Source of the DNA: Pseudopyrenochaeta lycopersici
Lineage: Eukaryota; Ascomycota; Dothideomycetes; Pleosporales; Pseudopyrenochaetaceae
NCBI GenBank assembly: GCA_003313425.1
Contig: NHZP01000003.1
Location: 1,116,001-1,180,000, forward strand
DNA length: 64,000 nt
Direction of reading: 5' to 3'
Part shown: positions 32,294 through 43,330 of the stretch, one piece after another
How positions within the stretch are numbered: the first letter of the stretch is position 1
Layout: each line of letters opens with the position of its first letter
Program-made: the position numbers and the translations under genes
The notes under the pieces: generated by a model
Told to the model about the DNA's origin: nothing
What the model saw: only the letters and a program-made list of their open reading frames with translations
The model's database searches: none

Positions 32294-33619
32294 CTATGCC
32301 TCGTGGTCTTCAACTTTCATCTTGCCAAGAGCATTTGACAACGGTTCATCGTGGTCCATATAGCTCTGCTTTTCTTGAACAATTGGTCGCCTGCCTGGAC
32401 CGGCCCCGAAACTCTTAAGCAAGAACAGTCTTGCATCCGCATGATCTAGTAAAAGCTCATCCCATTCCTCCGTTGTGCCTTTCAATCGGCGCGGATCTGC
32501 AAAATATTGTCCGACCAAGGCAAAGTAGAATTGTCTAATTTTCGAGTTCGTTGCGCTATGATCGCAAATGTATCGCACATCGTGCGTTGTGACTAACTTA
32601 GAGGGGAACATTGATCTGTACTGGGCATAAAGACGGCTCATGGCGAGGTTTTTAAAGTCTGTGCATAAGAACTTGTCTCCCAGGACCCAGCATTGCGCTT
32701 CGATACTGATGTCTTCTTCCAGATAACCTGGTGATGATGCCAGCGGACCGACCGAGTAGTCACCATAGTACATCCACTCTACGAACAGTTCGAAGATTTT
32801 AGGGTCATCATCTGGTAGCTTGATGCGCTTTTCTTGTTGCTGTTTTAAGTTGCGCAAACAGGCAGCTTTGAGAAAAGGGGAATAATGTGAGATTAGACTT
32901 TGAGGTAAGGACCATATGGTGTACTCGGCTGGGTCTGCGTACGAAGAGGCTGATGTTCCAACACAGACCTCGATGCTAGGCCCACGAAGTCTATAAAGAT
33001 CAGTCATCCATCTGTCAAATTATTTTAGAACATACAAATCAAGATGTTTCTGTCTTTCTTTGTTCTCAAATAAGGGCTTTTTGTATTGTGGCGCTGCAAA
33101 TTTCGCCCAGTAACTTGTAGTGGCCAAGCTCGTTAGTGAACTCTCTGCTCCGCAGCTGTAGTCTGCTACTCTGAGTTCCTCGACACTGAAATTGGAATAA
33201 TCTCTTTGAGCGGAAATGGATTGGTGTTTATCACGTCCATCGAAATCACTGGTTTCCGTAGGTGGGTTGTAGTGCGCAAATCTTGTGCCCAGGCTGAGAA
33301 TGGCTCTTTCTTTGATACGGGTTAGTGATCTGTATTATGATTTTCGATTTTTAAACACACTTTTTCTTTAGGGGAATACCATGAACATAATACCGGTTGT
33401 GGGTAATGGAGAGGTGACCAAGGAAGTCTGACTTGCCTGCAGAAGAGTACGCTTGATCGCCTGTCAATCGATCCTCTCCTCCTACTTTTTGGCCAACTGA
33501 CTGGGAAGCCAGCCCTCCTTATATTTGGTTAGTGGGATAGTTGCTGCAGTATTTATGTCCAGCTTACTTGCTGTGGAACCAGAAGTGAAGACGCCCGACG
33601 AGGCTGAGAAACTGAACAT
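32294..33619 (-). CDS. GLEBS-like motif plus BTB/POZ domain protein
   Basis: Four exons: 33619-33568, 33517-33394, 33329-33036, 33011-32294, with matching phases (1, 2, 2) and a total of 395 aa. Only the last exon is obvious as an open frame; the upstream ones have no internal ATG. Residues 73-116 resemble the Gle2-binding (GLEBS) region of Nup98: GTRF, NPPT, then KHQSISAQRDY (93-103) and SVEELRVADY (107-116). Human Nup98 has NPPTGTD, KHQCITAMKEY and SLEELRLEDY in the same order. From about residue 165 to 245 a BTB/POZ domain follows (PSIEVCVG, LISHYSPFLKAAC, IFELFVEWMYYGDY). BTB domains can bridge to CUL3 ubiquitin ligase; GLEBS binds Rae1/Gle2 or Bub3. An in-frame ATG at 33664 could add 15 residues. 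Confidence 0.8.
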
Positions 33620-35044
33620 AGATAAGCAACGACAAGGATCCCCACGAGCGAACACGAACCTCATCGCAGGCCTTTCTCGAAAAGGATTCTTCTATTTGAT
33701 GGACAGAGCGTTTGGCCTATGCCGGGGAGAAACTTTCTTATAAGTAGATGCGGCGATGTAGAAGGATCAAGGGACCCGCGAAGCCGCGCGCTAAGAGACG
33801 GGACACTTGTGGGGTCTCCGCATGTGGCTATGCACAACCAGCAAAATAGGTACGTATCTACTGCTCTCCTGAGGCGCAGCTGGAACACCATGTGCGAGAT
33901 TCGAAATTTTGCGCGACATTAGTGTTTAGGGTCTTCACCAGAAACACAGTCATTGCTTGATTCTTCCAGAAGGGGCTTAGGAGCATTTGCGATCTTACTA
34001 TCTCAAAAGACCCGTGAAATCGCATTCCACCTGGGCTCTAGTTCGAGCACATAACAGAACCGTTCAGCCTCAAAAAGTAAAGTCTTATGCTAGTTCTCCA
34101 CAACACGGTCTTCCAAATATACTGAGACACAGCGACCGCCCGGGAAAATAGTCGGAATCCTTTATAGCGTGATCTTTTCGTCAAACAGCCCGATCGTACT
34201 CTCAAAGTACCGATCGAAAAGTCTAGCGTAGTATCACGCTCACAACTTTACAACAACAGCCTGTAACACGTACAACCGAGTATCAGTATACCCCTGTAGT
34301 GATCTGTCCCACATCGCCGCCGAAGCACGGATACTTTGCCTAGGAGCGACTGTGGAAGAAAAGGTGGGATCAAACAGCCCACACTAAGTGGAATGTTAGG
34401 CGCTGCCAACTGCGATGAACCCGAAGCAGGCATTGGGAAGGATTTTCCAGAGGTGATGGAAATTTAAGCAAATATTTCGTAGGCGCGAAAGGTGAAAACC
34501 CATTATGAACATGTTTCGTCGCAGTGTCTGAGTGTCGCTCGCTCTCAGCGCTATCAACCCAGCTACTATGGTAGGCAGCATTGCTTAACTCAATCCCAAC
34601 TCTCCGCTCACCGACCGGATGTTTGAAGTACAAGACGGGGCCAAAAGGGCTTAGTAGGCGCGGCGCGCAATGTGGCAGCATCCTGTGTAGGATTAGAGGA
34701 CTGGTCGACGTTACTCCGGAAGGAAGAAGGTAGTGAGCTCATTTTTTGCTGTGACAATGTCAGTCAATAGCCCGAAACCATGTAGAGAAAGGGACTACCT
34801 TATGTTGGGTATGTAGACCGTAGATACAAATGGGAGCGATGATGCAGTAGGAAGAAGTGGTCAGGATTTTGGCGGAGTTCGCAGGACGAACGCTTTGCAG
34901 GATAAAGCCAAGTGAACGAAGGTAAGACTGATATAGAAAGAGTCAGCTCGTGCAGACAACATGTTATAAGGAGCAGTACGCGAGTGTAAACCGTCCATTA
35001 AGGCACTATACTAGCGACCGTGCCCAACTTCCCCCTGTAACATG
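33620..35044. other. Intergenic, no gene seen
   Basis: About 1.4 kb. Open frames on both strands (34248-34433, 34370-34681 and others) overlap one another and show no domain features. Holds the promoter of the GLEBS-BTB gene. Confidence 0.45.
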
Positions 35045-35912
35045 CTAGCTCTCCTCCTCTGCTGCAGTCTCCTTCATCACTGCGTCCTTCTTCGCCGGCC
35101 TCTCCCCAAAAATATCGCTCCCCACCCTAACCTCATCACTCCCTTGTCCTATCGCGCCCTCGAAATCGGCACTCATACCCATGCTCAACTCCAGCTTCCC
35201 CTCTTCCCACCCCAGCGCCTTCGCGACACTATCTCTCGTCTCTCTCAAGCACACGAAATCCTCATTCTCAGTCTCCGGTGTCGTCTCTTTACTCCGTGCA
35301 ATCGCGCCAATCGTCATCAGTCCCGTGAGTTGCAGATGCGGGCACTTGTCGATGACATGTCGACACAGCGCGAGCGTATCTGAGGGTTCGACGCCAGATT
35401 TCGAGTCCTCGCCGCTGGTATTGACTTGCACCATTATCCGCAGCTTTTCCGCATCTTGTTGGCTTTCTAGCAGTGCTTTGCGGCCTTTTTCTAGCTCGTT
35501 CGCTTTCTTCTCGGTATCCACGCTGCTCACACACCATAGGTTTGGTATTTGTTCTGCGAGCTGCTTACATTTGTTTGATTGGAGACCGCCGATCATGTGC
35601 CATCGTATTGAGCGCGGGAGCAGCTTGGACTTCTCGAGGAGTTCTTGGACATAGTTCTCGCCAAAGTGGGTGTGCGCGGGGTTAGGGGGTTGGTGGAGGG
35701 AGAGAATGTCGTTTGCGGGCTTAAGTTTGGAGACGGCTATGAGCCGTACCTATGCGTGAGTCAGTAGCTGTCCCTACGAGTTACGCTGGAGGGGCTGCGG
35801 TACGTACCTGTTTGCCGCCCTTACTCGCTGCATTGATGCGTGATGATATGCTTGCAAGGTTTTCTGCGAGCTGTTTTGCGCGTTGGGAATTTATGTGCAT
35901 GTCTTGGGCCAT
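35045..35912 (-). CDS. PLP homeostasis protein (YggS/PROSC/YBL036C family)
   Basis: Two exons: 35912-35808 and 35749-35045, giving 269 aa, typical for the family. The PLP-binding lysine is K43 in LIAVSKLKPANDI just after the intron. Other family signatures are FGENYVQELLEKSKLL, RWHMIGGLQSNKCK and MVQVNTSGEDSKSG, then TGLMTIGAIAR and the C-terminal phosphate-binding SMGMSADFEGAIGQGSDEVR with VGSDIFGERP. These alanine-racemase-fold proteins bind pyridoxal 5'-phosphate without known catalysis and buffer free PLP in cytosol and mitochondria. The start at 35912 is the only ATG before the intron. Confidence 0.93.
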
Positions 35913-36248
35913 GGTCACTGTAATGGTTGCGCAAAGTCACAAGGTGAAAACGATGGACGACGTCAGGCCGGCAGTGTTGACGTTAACTCCGTCAGCCCTA
36001 CCAGAAGGTCACAGTCGGCCTAAGTGAAATCAACACTCGGCCAAGCAACACAATTCGTACATTCTTCAATTGAAGTAACACGGATGTATGGTGTAGACTC
36101 AGATTTAATGGTATCCCCAAACAATTTCTCTGATTTTCTTTTGTGCTGGAGAGACCGAGCTAGCGCAATCTTAGACAGAGCCTTCTTTCGAACTAAGGCT
36201 CAGCACACAGCTTAACAATGATAGGAAGAATTCTTAAGATTAGATAAA
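35913..36248. other. Intergenic, no gene seen
   Basis: Promoter of the PLP protein gene at the left, 3' flank of the hydrolase gene at the right. Confidence 0.5.
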
Positions 36249-37523
36249 TCAAATCTCTACGGATGGAAAAGCCCCTCTCACTTGCTGTAACCACATTTTA
36301 CTTGCACCAAAAGCTGGATCCATCAAATAGTCGTGGTCTGTGTCTTGAACAATCTCGCTCCTGTATTCGTAGAGCTCGCGAGCCTGCTGCTGATTAGACT
36401 GCGACGGTGATGTGCTAGCGCTGGAAGAGGAAGTTTGAGATGTTGTCCAACAATTGTCGAACCACAGCCGACCCTTCTCGCCAACCATATCATCCTTTTC
36501 CGCATGGAAGGTCTGCACTACCCATTTCCTGTTACCACTGTTCGATTGTTCATCCTCATTGATGATCCCAGAAATTAAGGGTACCACATCGTCTATGTCA
36601 GACCAAAAGATACTTGGGGGGCACCAGGGAATAGAGCGTGGCTTTCTCAAGAAAAGCTGTGCGTCGGCCGAGATTCCGTCTAAGGGCTCCGCGAACTTGA
36701 ACGTTGTGATGTATTTTCGCAAATCCTCTACCACACTCGGCTCATCTAGTGCAAGGGTGTTGGCTTGCTCAGGAGAGTCTTCAGAAGGAGCCCTTGAGCC
36801 ATTGGCGATGGGCGTGAGCGGTACAGGAGCGGGTGCAGTTGTTGAGCGGCTGTACGAACCCATGATACCTTGGACGAAGCTGCCGCTCAAGCCGACTAAT
36901 GGTGTGACATTATTATTAGAAAATTTAGCGATGGATGCAAACTTTCCGATCATTGGTGCTGGAAGCAACTCGGTAACTTGCATGTGTGTAATCTTTGAGT
37001 GGGAGGGATGTACCCAGGGTGCAAAGAAGCAAACGTAAGGGCTGCGCGGATGCAGGAGGTGTGGGTACATCAGTAATGTATTGAGCAAGTATACGTCGCC
37101 TCCGCTATGACTTGCAAGCGAGACATGAGATATATTAAGATGAGCCAGAAGTTGAGGAACCACTTCTGCAAACGGTGAGAATCAAAGCTTTGGTACGGAA
37201 AGTGATCATGTCTACTGACCAAGCCACATCTGTACTCGCTTCTCAAGCTCGACAGCATCGCTACCACCTATTCCAGGCCTGTCCGGATGGATGATCCTGA
37301 CATTACATGCATTCGCTAGCTGGTCGAGAGGAGAGTAACTGAATCGTGTGCCCATCAGAGCGCCACAGAATAGTACAACGGCATTGCTGTTTTGATCCCC
37401 GTAGTCGGCATAGGATACACGATACGGCTTGTTCCTCCCAGTTTCAGGACTTGAAGGGAGGACGAAACTCTTGTGGAATCGCAGGTCGCAAAGGAATTCG
37501 AGTACTCCCATGGATATGCTCAT
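36249..37523 (-). CDS. Alpha/beta hydrolase fold protein
   Basis: Two exons: 37523-37220 and 37165-36249, 406 aa. The N-terminal part contains the oxyanion-side strand VVLFCGALMGTRFSY and the HPDRPGIGGSD loop common to this fold. The nucleophile elbow is SHSGGD (HVSLASHSGGDVYLLN), with serine as likely nucleophile. A candidate catalytic histidine is in DTDHDYLMDP near the C-terminus. There is a long Ser/Pro-rich insertion in the lid region. No signal peptide is visible, so it is probably cytosolic. The substrate is not predictable. The intron donor is GTCAGT, acceptor TGCAG. Confidence 0.83.
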
Positions 37524-38436
37524 AGGCTCTTGTCAATGACTTGAAGTGTGCGGGTAGCGCGCGAACGTATTGTGTTAGGCAAAGGATTGAATTGTGTTGG
37601 TGGAGTGACAGAGCAGTAAGCCCATGTGCGGAGTGAGATCGGAAGCCGCGTCTTACGCGGCTCGAAGGAGTATTCGTAACTTTGGTTGCAGCTACGCAGG
37701 CTACGTGTTGGAGCGGCCCGGCACCTCGGAGTGAGCCCCCCGGCGGGATGCCTCATATTTACCTTTCAGTTGCCATGCGTTATGTCAGCGTGCATCATAC
37801 AACAGCCATAATGCGACGGAGTCTTGGGGTAAGTTTGTGTTGGTGAACGGGCCGTATTCACCGTAGGAGCAGCAAACCTTCGCCGGGCTGGCATTATTTG
37901 CGAAGCTCCCGAAGTTGATTGGTACAAATAACATCACGGGAAGAACAAGAGACTGTTATGGCGTCACGGAGGTCGCGATGTTAGATGATGCAGAAGCTGA
38001 GTTTCCAGAAGTTCACTGGCGTCTGACCCTTGCTCAGCCCACACGAGCTGCAATTCACTCCTTCCCATCGACCGCCGCTATTTTTCCACAATTGCCAAAT
38101 GTTCAAGCGAACCCCTCGCAGCAATTGAGACTACTCGTTCGGCCGTTTTCCAGCGTAAAACCCCGCCCTGGCCTTACTAGCACCATGGGAACTCCGGGGT
38201 AAATTTCATGCATATTGCTTTAGATAGCCAAGACGCTCTCTATCCCTGAATCCACGCAGGTCAGAGTAGGATCGAATATTGACGCACTTCCAGTAATTGA
38301 AATGGTCCCTGCCGAACGGAACGTTGTTCCTGAGCCTACATTGTATAAGTAGCTAACTGCCGTCATCTATGGAGCTGCTTGTTAAAGGTCGTCCCTTTTC
38401 GCTCATTGCACCCGGTTTTGTACTTAGGTTTTCATT
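37524..38436. other. Divergent intergenic region, no gene seen
   Basis: Between the hydrolase (minus) and aldose epimerase (plus) starts. Frames at 37520-37756 and 37915-38202 lack coding features. Confidence 0.5.
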
Positions 38437-39723
38437 ATGAGATACATCTCTGCTTTGCTTGCAGCTTCGACAGTGCAGAGCGCACTTGCGCTTGCTCCAA
38501 GTCCAGATGCGCAAGGAAGATATACACTCCAGGCGGAAGGGATTAGAGCTCAGTTCATTCCTTACGCTGCAACACTCACTAATCTATTCGTTAAAGGTAA
38601 CACTCCACTGACATGTACAACTGCCGTTCCTGACAGACATAGACAAGAATGGCATAGAGCGTGATATCGTTCTGGGATACGACAACACCTCGTTCTACCG
38701 TAAGCCTACAGCCACATTGATGTATAAACCCCGCCTAATAGATCCAAGCTGTCGATCCTGGACACCCTGTGTACAATGCAATCCCAGGGCGATATGTCAA
38801 CCGTATCGGCAACGGTCAATTCACTATCGACAATGTCACATACCACACGCAGAAGAACGACGGACCTAACACGTTGCATAGCGGGACCAACAATTGGTCT
38901 TTCAGGACATGGAACGTTAGCAAAGTGACCGATACTTCAATCACCTTCTCTATCTATGATCCCGCGAATTCAACGGGCATGCCAGGACGAGTCGAGTCGT
39001 CCGTGACATACTCGGTGTCGAAGAACAAGTGGAGAATTGTCATGGATGCCATTTCGCCTGAGGCAAGGACGCCCATCATGCTCACCCAGCACACATACTT
39101 CCAGCTTGACGCCTTTGCTCGACCCGACAACCGAACCATTTGGAACCACACTCTGTACATGCCCGAAGCCAAGCGCGTTCTAGAAGCTGACGGAAACGCT
39201 TTGCCAACGGGCGTGATTGCAAAGGTGGCCCGAGGCGCCATTGACGACTTCTGGTCGGCACCACATCAGCTCGGCTTTGCCTCAGGCAATGCTGGCTTCG
39301 AGAACCACTGCGGTAATGGTTGCCACGGCTATAATGGCAATTGGGCATTCAACAACAAGCGGGACAAGCGCAAGACGGTCCTGACTCTTAGCAGCGCATG
39401 GAGCGGTATCAAGGCTGATATGACCACGGACCAGGATGCTGTTGTCCTGTACACATGCAATTGGAACGACGGGAAGACAGAGTTCAAGAGCACGCAGGGC
39501 GTCGCAGGCCAGGACAAATTTATTCCGCGAGACGGCTGCATCGCTATCGAGGCGCAGGATTACGTCGACGGTATCAACCAGTATGTGACCTTTGTCGTTT
39601 GGCAGCAAGAGTGTAAGCTAACAAATGTTGAACAGTCCTGAGTGGGGTCGCCTGGATAAGCAAATCTTTGGGCCGGGAGACAAGTACCACTGGGAGGCTG
39701 CATGGACGTTTGGGACAATTTAG
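38437..39723 (+). CDS. Secreted aldose 1-epimerase (galactose mutarotase family)
   Basis: Four exons: 38437-38596, 38637-38699, 38749-39580, 39636-39723, giving 380 aa. A signal peptide is visible (MRYISALLAASTVQSALA). The beta-sandwich core is recognised from YAATLTNLFVKD, VYNAIPGRYVNRIGNGQF and the catalytic residues H118 (GPNTLHSG), H189 (LTQHTYFQLD) and E342 (CIAIEAQDYVDG). The last exon, needed for the family C-terminus EWGRLDKQIFGPGD and KYHWEAAWTFG, replaces a read-through tail. The enzyme interconverts alpha and beta anomers of sugars. An N-terminal signal suggests action outside the cell, with several N-glycosylation sequons (NTT-like NVT, NWS, NVS, NRT, NHT). Confidence 0.9.
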
Positions 39724-40680
39724 ACATGAGGCGCATAATGCGAGTAGATGGGAATGGGGCATAAACAAAGAGGCCAAGCAGCAGGGTAGTGTTGTCTAGT
39801 CGCAAAAAGCAGGATGTAGAACAGTGTCATTGCCCACTTGCTGTGCCCGGAGCCCCGCGTTCAAGTGGGGGCAGTTTGTGCTCGAGTGCGCGTCGCCCAA
39901 CCTTCCGCTCTAGCAGCGGATCGCCGTGCCGGCCCAAAGGGCGACAAGTTCTCAGGTTCGGGTTGCCCCTAGGGTGAGGCCATGATGAAATCTGGACTGG
40001 GGTTGCGCTTGCGCTGGTTCCTGGTTATCGTGGCGGCTGAGGCCAAGCGGCATAAGCTCCAGCACCTAAGCGTGGCTGCATCACAAAGCCGCGCGCGCTG
40101 TATTGTCTTATATGTGTTGATGCACCGCGCCGACTACTCAGCTGTCAAAACACGCGGGGAATGCTGAGCTGACATGTGAGGCTGTTGCTCTGAATTTGAA
40201 TTCCCCACCCCGCCCATTCGGCCCTTCGAGTACGCAGCTCGTTTGCCATCGTCACCCTGCCTTGCCAAGCGAACGACATCATTCAGGTTTCCCGCGTCAA
40301 CACAGCCGTTGCCGTCTTCCTCGGTGTACTCGCGATCGCGCCTTCCTGCACCTGCTCATGCGCCCCTCCTGTCGTCTGCGACTGCCACATCTAGTCGGCC
40401 GCGTTCCTTGACAACGCGAACTCGGAAAGAGCCACCAACCGTCAGGTTTCGCAGGGCTGCATAGCATCAATGTCCTTGTGACACCCGCTATCTCCGCCAT
40501 TGCCCTCACCACCATCCACTCGCTAGGAACTCGCGATAACTGATCGTGCCCTGGTTCGCACAGACCCGGACGCACTGGAATTGTCCCCTTGGGCATCCAT
40601 CACCTCCTTCATAACTACCCCGGCGTCTCCCGCCGCCCGACTCATTTCCCTATCCTTCCGCCCCGTTCCTGCTTCTCGCG
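39724..40680. other. Intergenic; 5' leader of the Sip5 gene
   Basis: G/C-rich, pyrimidine-rich toward the right end as is common in fungal leaders. Overlapping frames between 40196 and 40680 are compositional artefacts. Confidence 0.45.
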
Positions 40681-43330
40681 ATGGGCAACACGCAGGGGAA
40701 AGAGTCGCGACCCGCCTCGAGAGGCCACACCCGCCGGTCGAGTGCCCAAGTGCCGGCCTCGCCCACTGCCTCGACACCCGCTGGCTCGTCACACGAAAGA
40801 ACTGGAAGCGGCATATACAGCACGAGAAGCGGCAGGGGAAGCAGACATGACTTGTCATTCTTGAGCATCAGAGGAGGCGGTGGAGGAGAGACTGCAGAGC
40901 GGGACCCCGCCCTAGAGCCTCGGCGAGAAACCAAGGCTGAGCGCGAGGCCCGCAAACTGGAAAAGGAGCGCGTGCTCAGGGCCCAAGAACGGGAAAGGAG
41001 CATCCGTGAAGAAGGCGTGGATGGAGGCTTTTTGGTCACCCTTGGTGTATACACAGGACCAGAGGACTTCAGCAAGCCTACTGTGCGGCAATTGCAGGTA
41101 TGTACTACCGAGTGCTGACATGATCCCCGCCATTCACACAGTGTAGATTGAGCGACGGCTGGCTCCGTTTTGGAAAGGCCTGGACGACCATGAAGATACC
41201 TGGACCGAGCATCAGCTCGTGGCAGTAGTAAATGGCCTCCCTCTGCCCGCTCCAGACGAGATCCCACCGGAAGAGCCGCCTCGTCCGAACCAGCACCTCA
41301 GCCCCGTATGGAACCCTCGCAGCTCAGAACCCAACTTGAACAACCTCACCGTCCCCATTGGCTCGCGCTCCATGTCTTCAAACTCAGACCGGTCGAGCAC
41401 ACTGTCTCCATCGCACCCCACATTCTCGCTTCCCTCGCCCTCCTCCCCAATCGCCTCTAATTCATCCTCGGCGCCATTCTTTCGTGGTCGAGCAAAAACT
41501 CTGGCTTCACTCGCCACAGGCTCACGCAATGCTTCGCAAACAGAGGTGGCTCCGCGCGAAATCCAGCTTCCAAAGGACCCCTACGTTAATGGCCAACGGG
41601 TGGAGGTTTTCCTCTACAAGAACGCTTCAGAATGCCCCATCTGCTTCATGTACTACCCGCCGCATCTCAATAAGACAAGGTGTTGCGATCAGCCGATATG
41701 CTCCGAATGCTTCGTACAAATCAAGAGGCCGGACCCGCACCCGCCTGAGCACCATGGAGATGCCGAAAGCCCTTCTGCTGAGTCCCAGGAAGAGATCCAG
41801 CTAGTTTCTGAGCCTGCGGCTTGCCCGTTCTGTGTTCAGCCAGAATTTGGAGTCACCTATGAGCCCCCACCTTTCCGACGAGGACTGGCCTTCCATGGCC
41901 AAGGCCAACACCCATTGGGTAGCGCGACTTCTGCAATGTCATCCACATCCTCTTTAAATTCACCGAGCGTTGTTTCTCCCGGGCGCAGGAGAGCCACATC
42001 CCTCGCAGTGACTGATAAGACGGTTATCACCACAGACATGGTGCGACCTGATTGGGCTAAGAAGCTAGCTGATGCCAAATCACATGCCTTGCGACGAGCT
42101 GCTGCTGCTACAGCCCTGCATAATGCTGCCTACATGATGGGCAACATCCAACAACAGGAAAGTCGTTTTGGTCTTGGCAGACGAAGGCGAACCATGTTTA
42201 CCAGTGACAGTGCTGGTAGTAGTGGCCAGGGGACACCGCGGCGAGAAGGAGAAGGATCCTCAGGCCGCCCAACCGAAGGTTCGAGCGATTTGTTCCCCGG
42301 CCGCATAAGCTCGCGACGTGGCAACAGGTTGGATGATTTAGAAGAGCTCATGATGATGGAGGCCATTCGCTTAAGTCTCGCAGCAGAGGAAGAGCGCAAG
42401 AGAAAGGAAGAGAAGGATGCTGCTAAAGAAGCTAAGAGGGAGGGCAAGAAGAAGGCTAAGGAGAACAAGAAAGTAGCCAAAGCGCAGCGCAACATCGGGA
42501 GTGGCTTCCATCCGATTGATATTGAAGGACTTGACGAATCGGAAGCAGGCAGTTCATCCGCCCCTGGAAAAGGCAAAGCAGTCGATCGATCTGGTGACTC
42601 GGCCGGTTCCAACTCAACAAGCGAACCGGCTTCGAATGTCAATTCCTCAAACTCAAAAGACGGGCCACAGAAGCACCTTGAAGATAGCCGTGCGCAGATC
42701 CAACGAGAAGCGTCGGGCTCGAGTAACCTGGTGCCTTTCGATCCTTTTAACGAGCAGCCATCGCATCGCTCTGCTCTGCGCAATCTCTCCAATGCTTCAT
42801 CTTCGGCCTCATCGTTCGCTGAGTCTTATCAGAATTCACTTCGTCAAGATAACCAGAACAATCTAGCGCCTGGTTCAACTTATGGGCCAAGTCCGAATAC
42901 TTCAGGTGTGAGCTTGAGTCAAGGTGAGACGCCCCCGCAAGTGACGCCTAGCCTGGAGCCCATGTTCAATTTCCAAAGCCTTGCTGAGGCAATTACACCC
43001 GAGGAGGGGAAGAGCGAGAATGACCCTCAGTACATTGAAGATGTTGCAGAGAGAACACCGAACATCTCGAAGGACGCGTCTACCAACGGAAGCACTACGG
43101 TGCCGCTTACGATTCCCGACTTACAGGCTTCTGAACCTCTGGGGGAGAGTGTCATGACACTTAAGCCCGATCGCCTGATCCCAGCCCCGCCTGTATCAAA
43201 TGATGATGAAGACGAGATCAGCCCTGCGCCACGTGTCGAAGTCGTCTCGCACGATCACTCATTTGACCAAAAACACATTGGGGACATTAGTATGGTTGAT
43301 AGAATAAGCCATCATCACCCTACCCAGTAA
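40681..43330 (+). CDS. Sip5-like protein (SNF1-interacting, RING-like motif)
   Basis: Two exons: 40681-41097 and 41147-43330, 866 aa. The start MGNTQGKES has Gly2 and Ser/Lys context expected for N-myristoylation. A conserved block GGFLVTLGVYTGPEDFSKP and VRQLQIERRLAPFWKGL spans the intron. A Cys-rich region near residues 300-325 (ECPICFMYYPPHLNKTRCCD and PICSECF) followed by CPFC near 360 resembles a RING/treble-clef zinc site and is the hallmark of fungal Sip5. The second half is low-complexity and Ser-rich, with a charged helix (AEEERKRKEEKDAAKEAKRE). Yeast Sip5 binds the Snf1 kinase and links it to phosphatase Glc7. That role is inferred. Confidence 0.87.

Noticed and set aside
40196..40680. 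Overlapping frames in the G/C-rich leader of the Sip5 gene
   Set aside because: All three frames are open because of composition; none has protein-like features.
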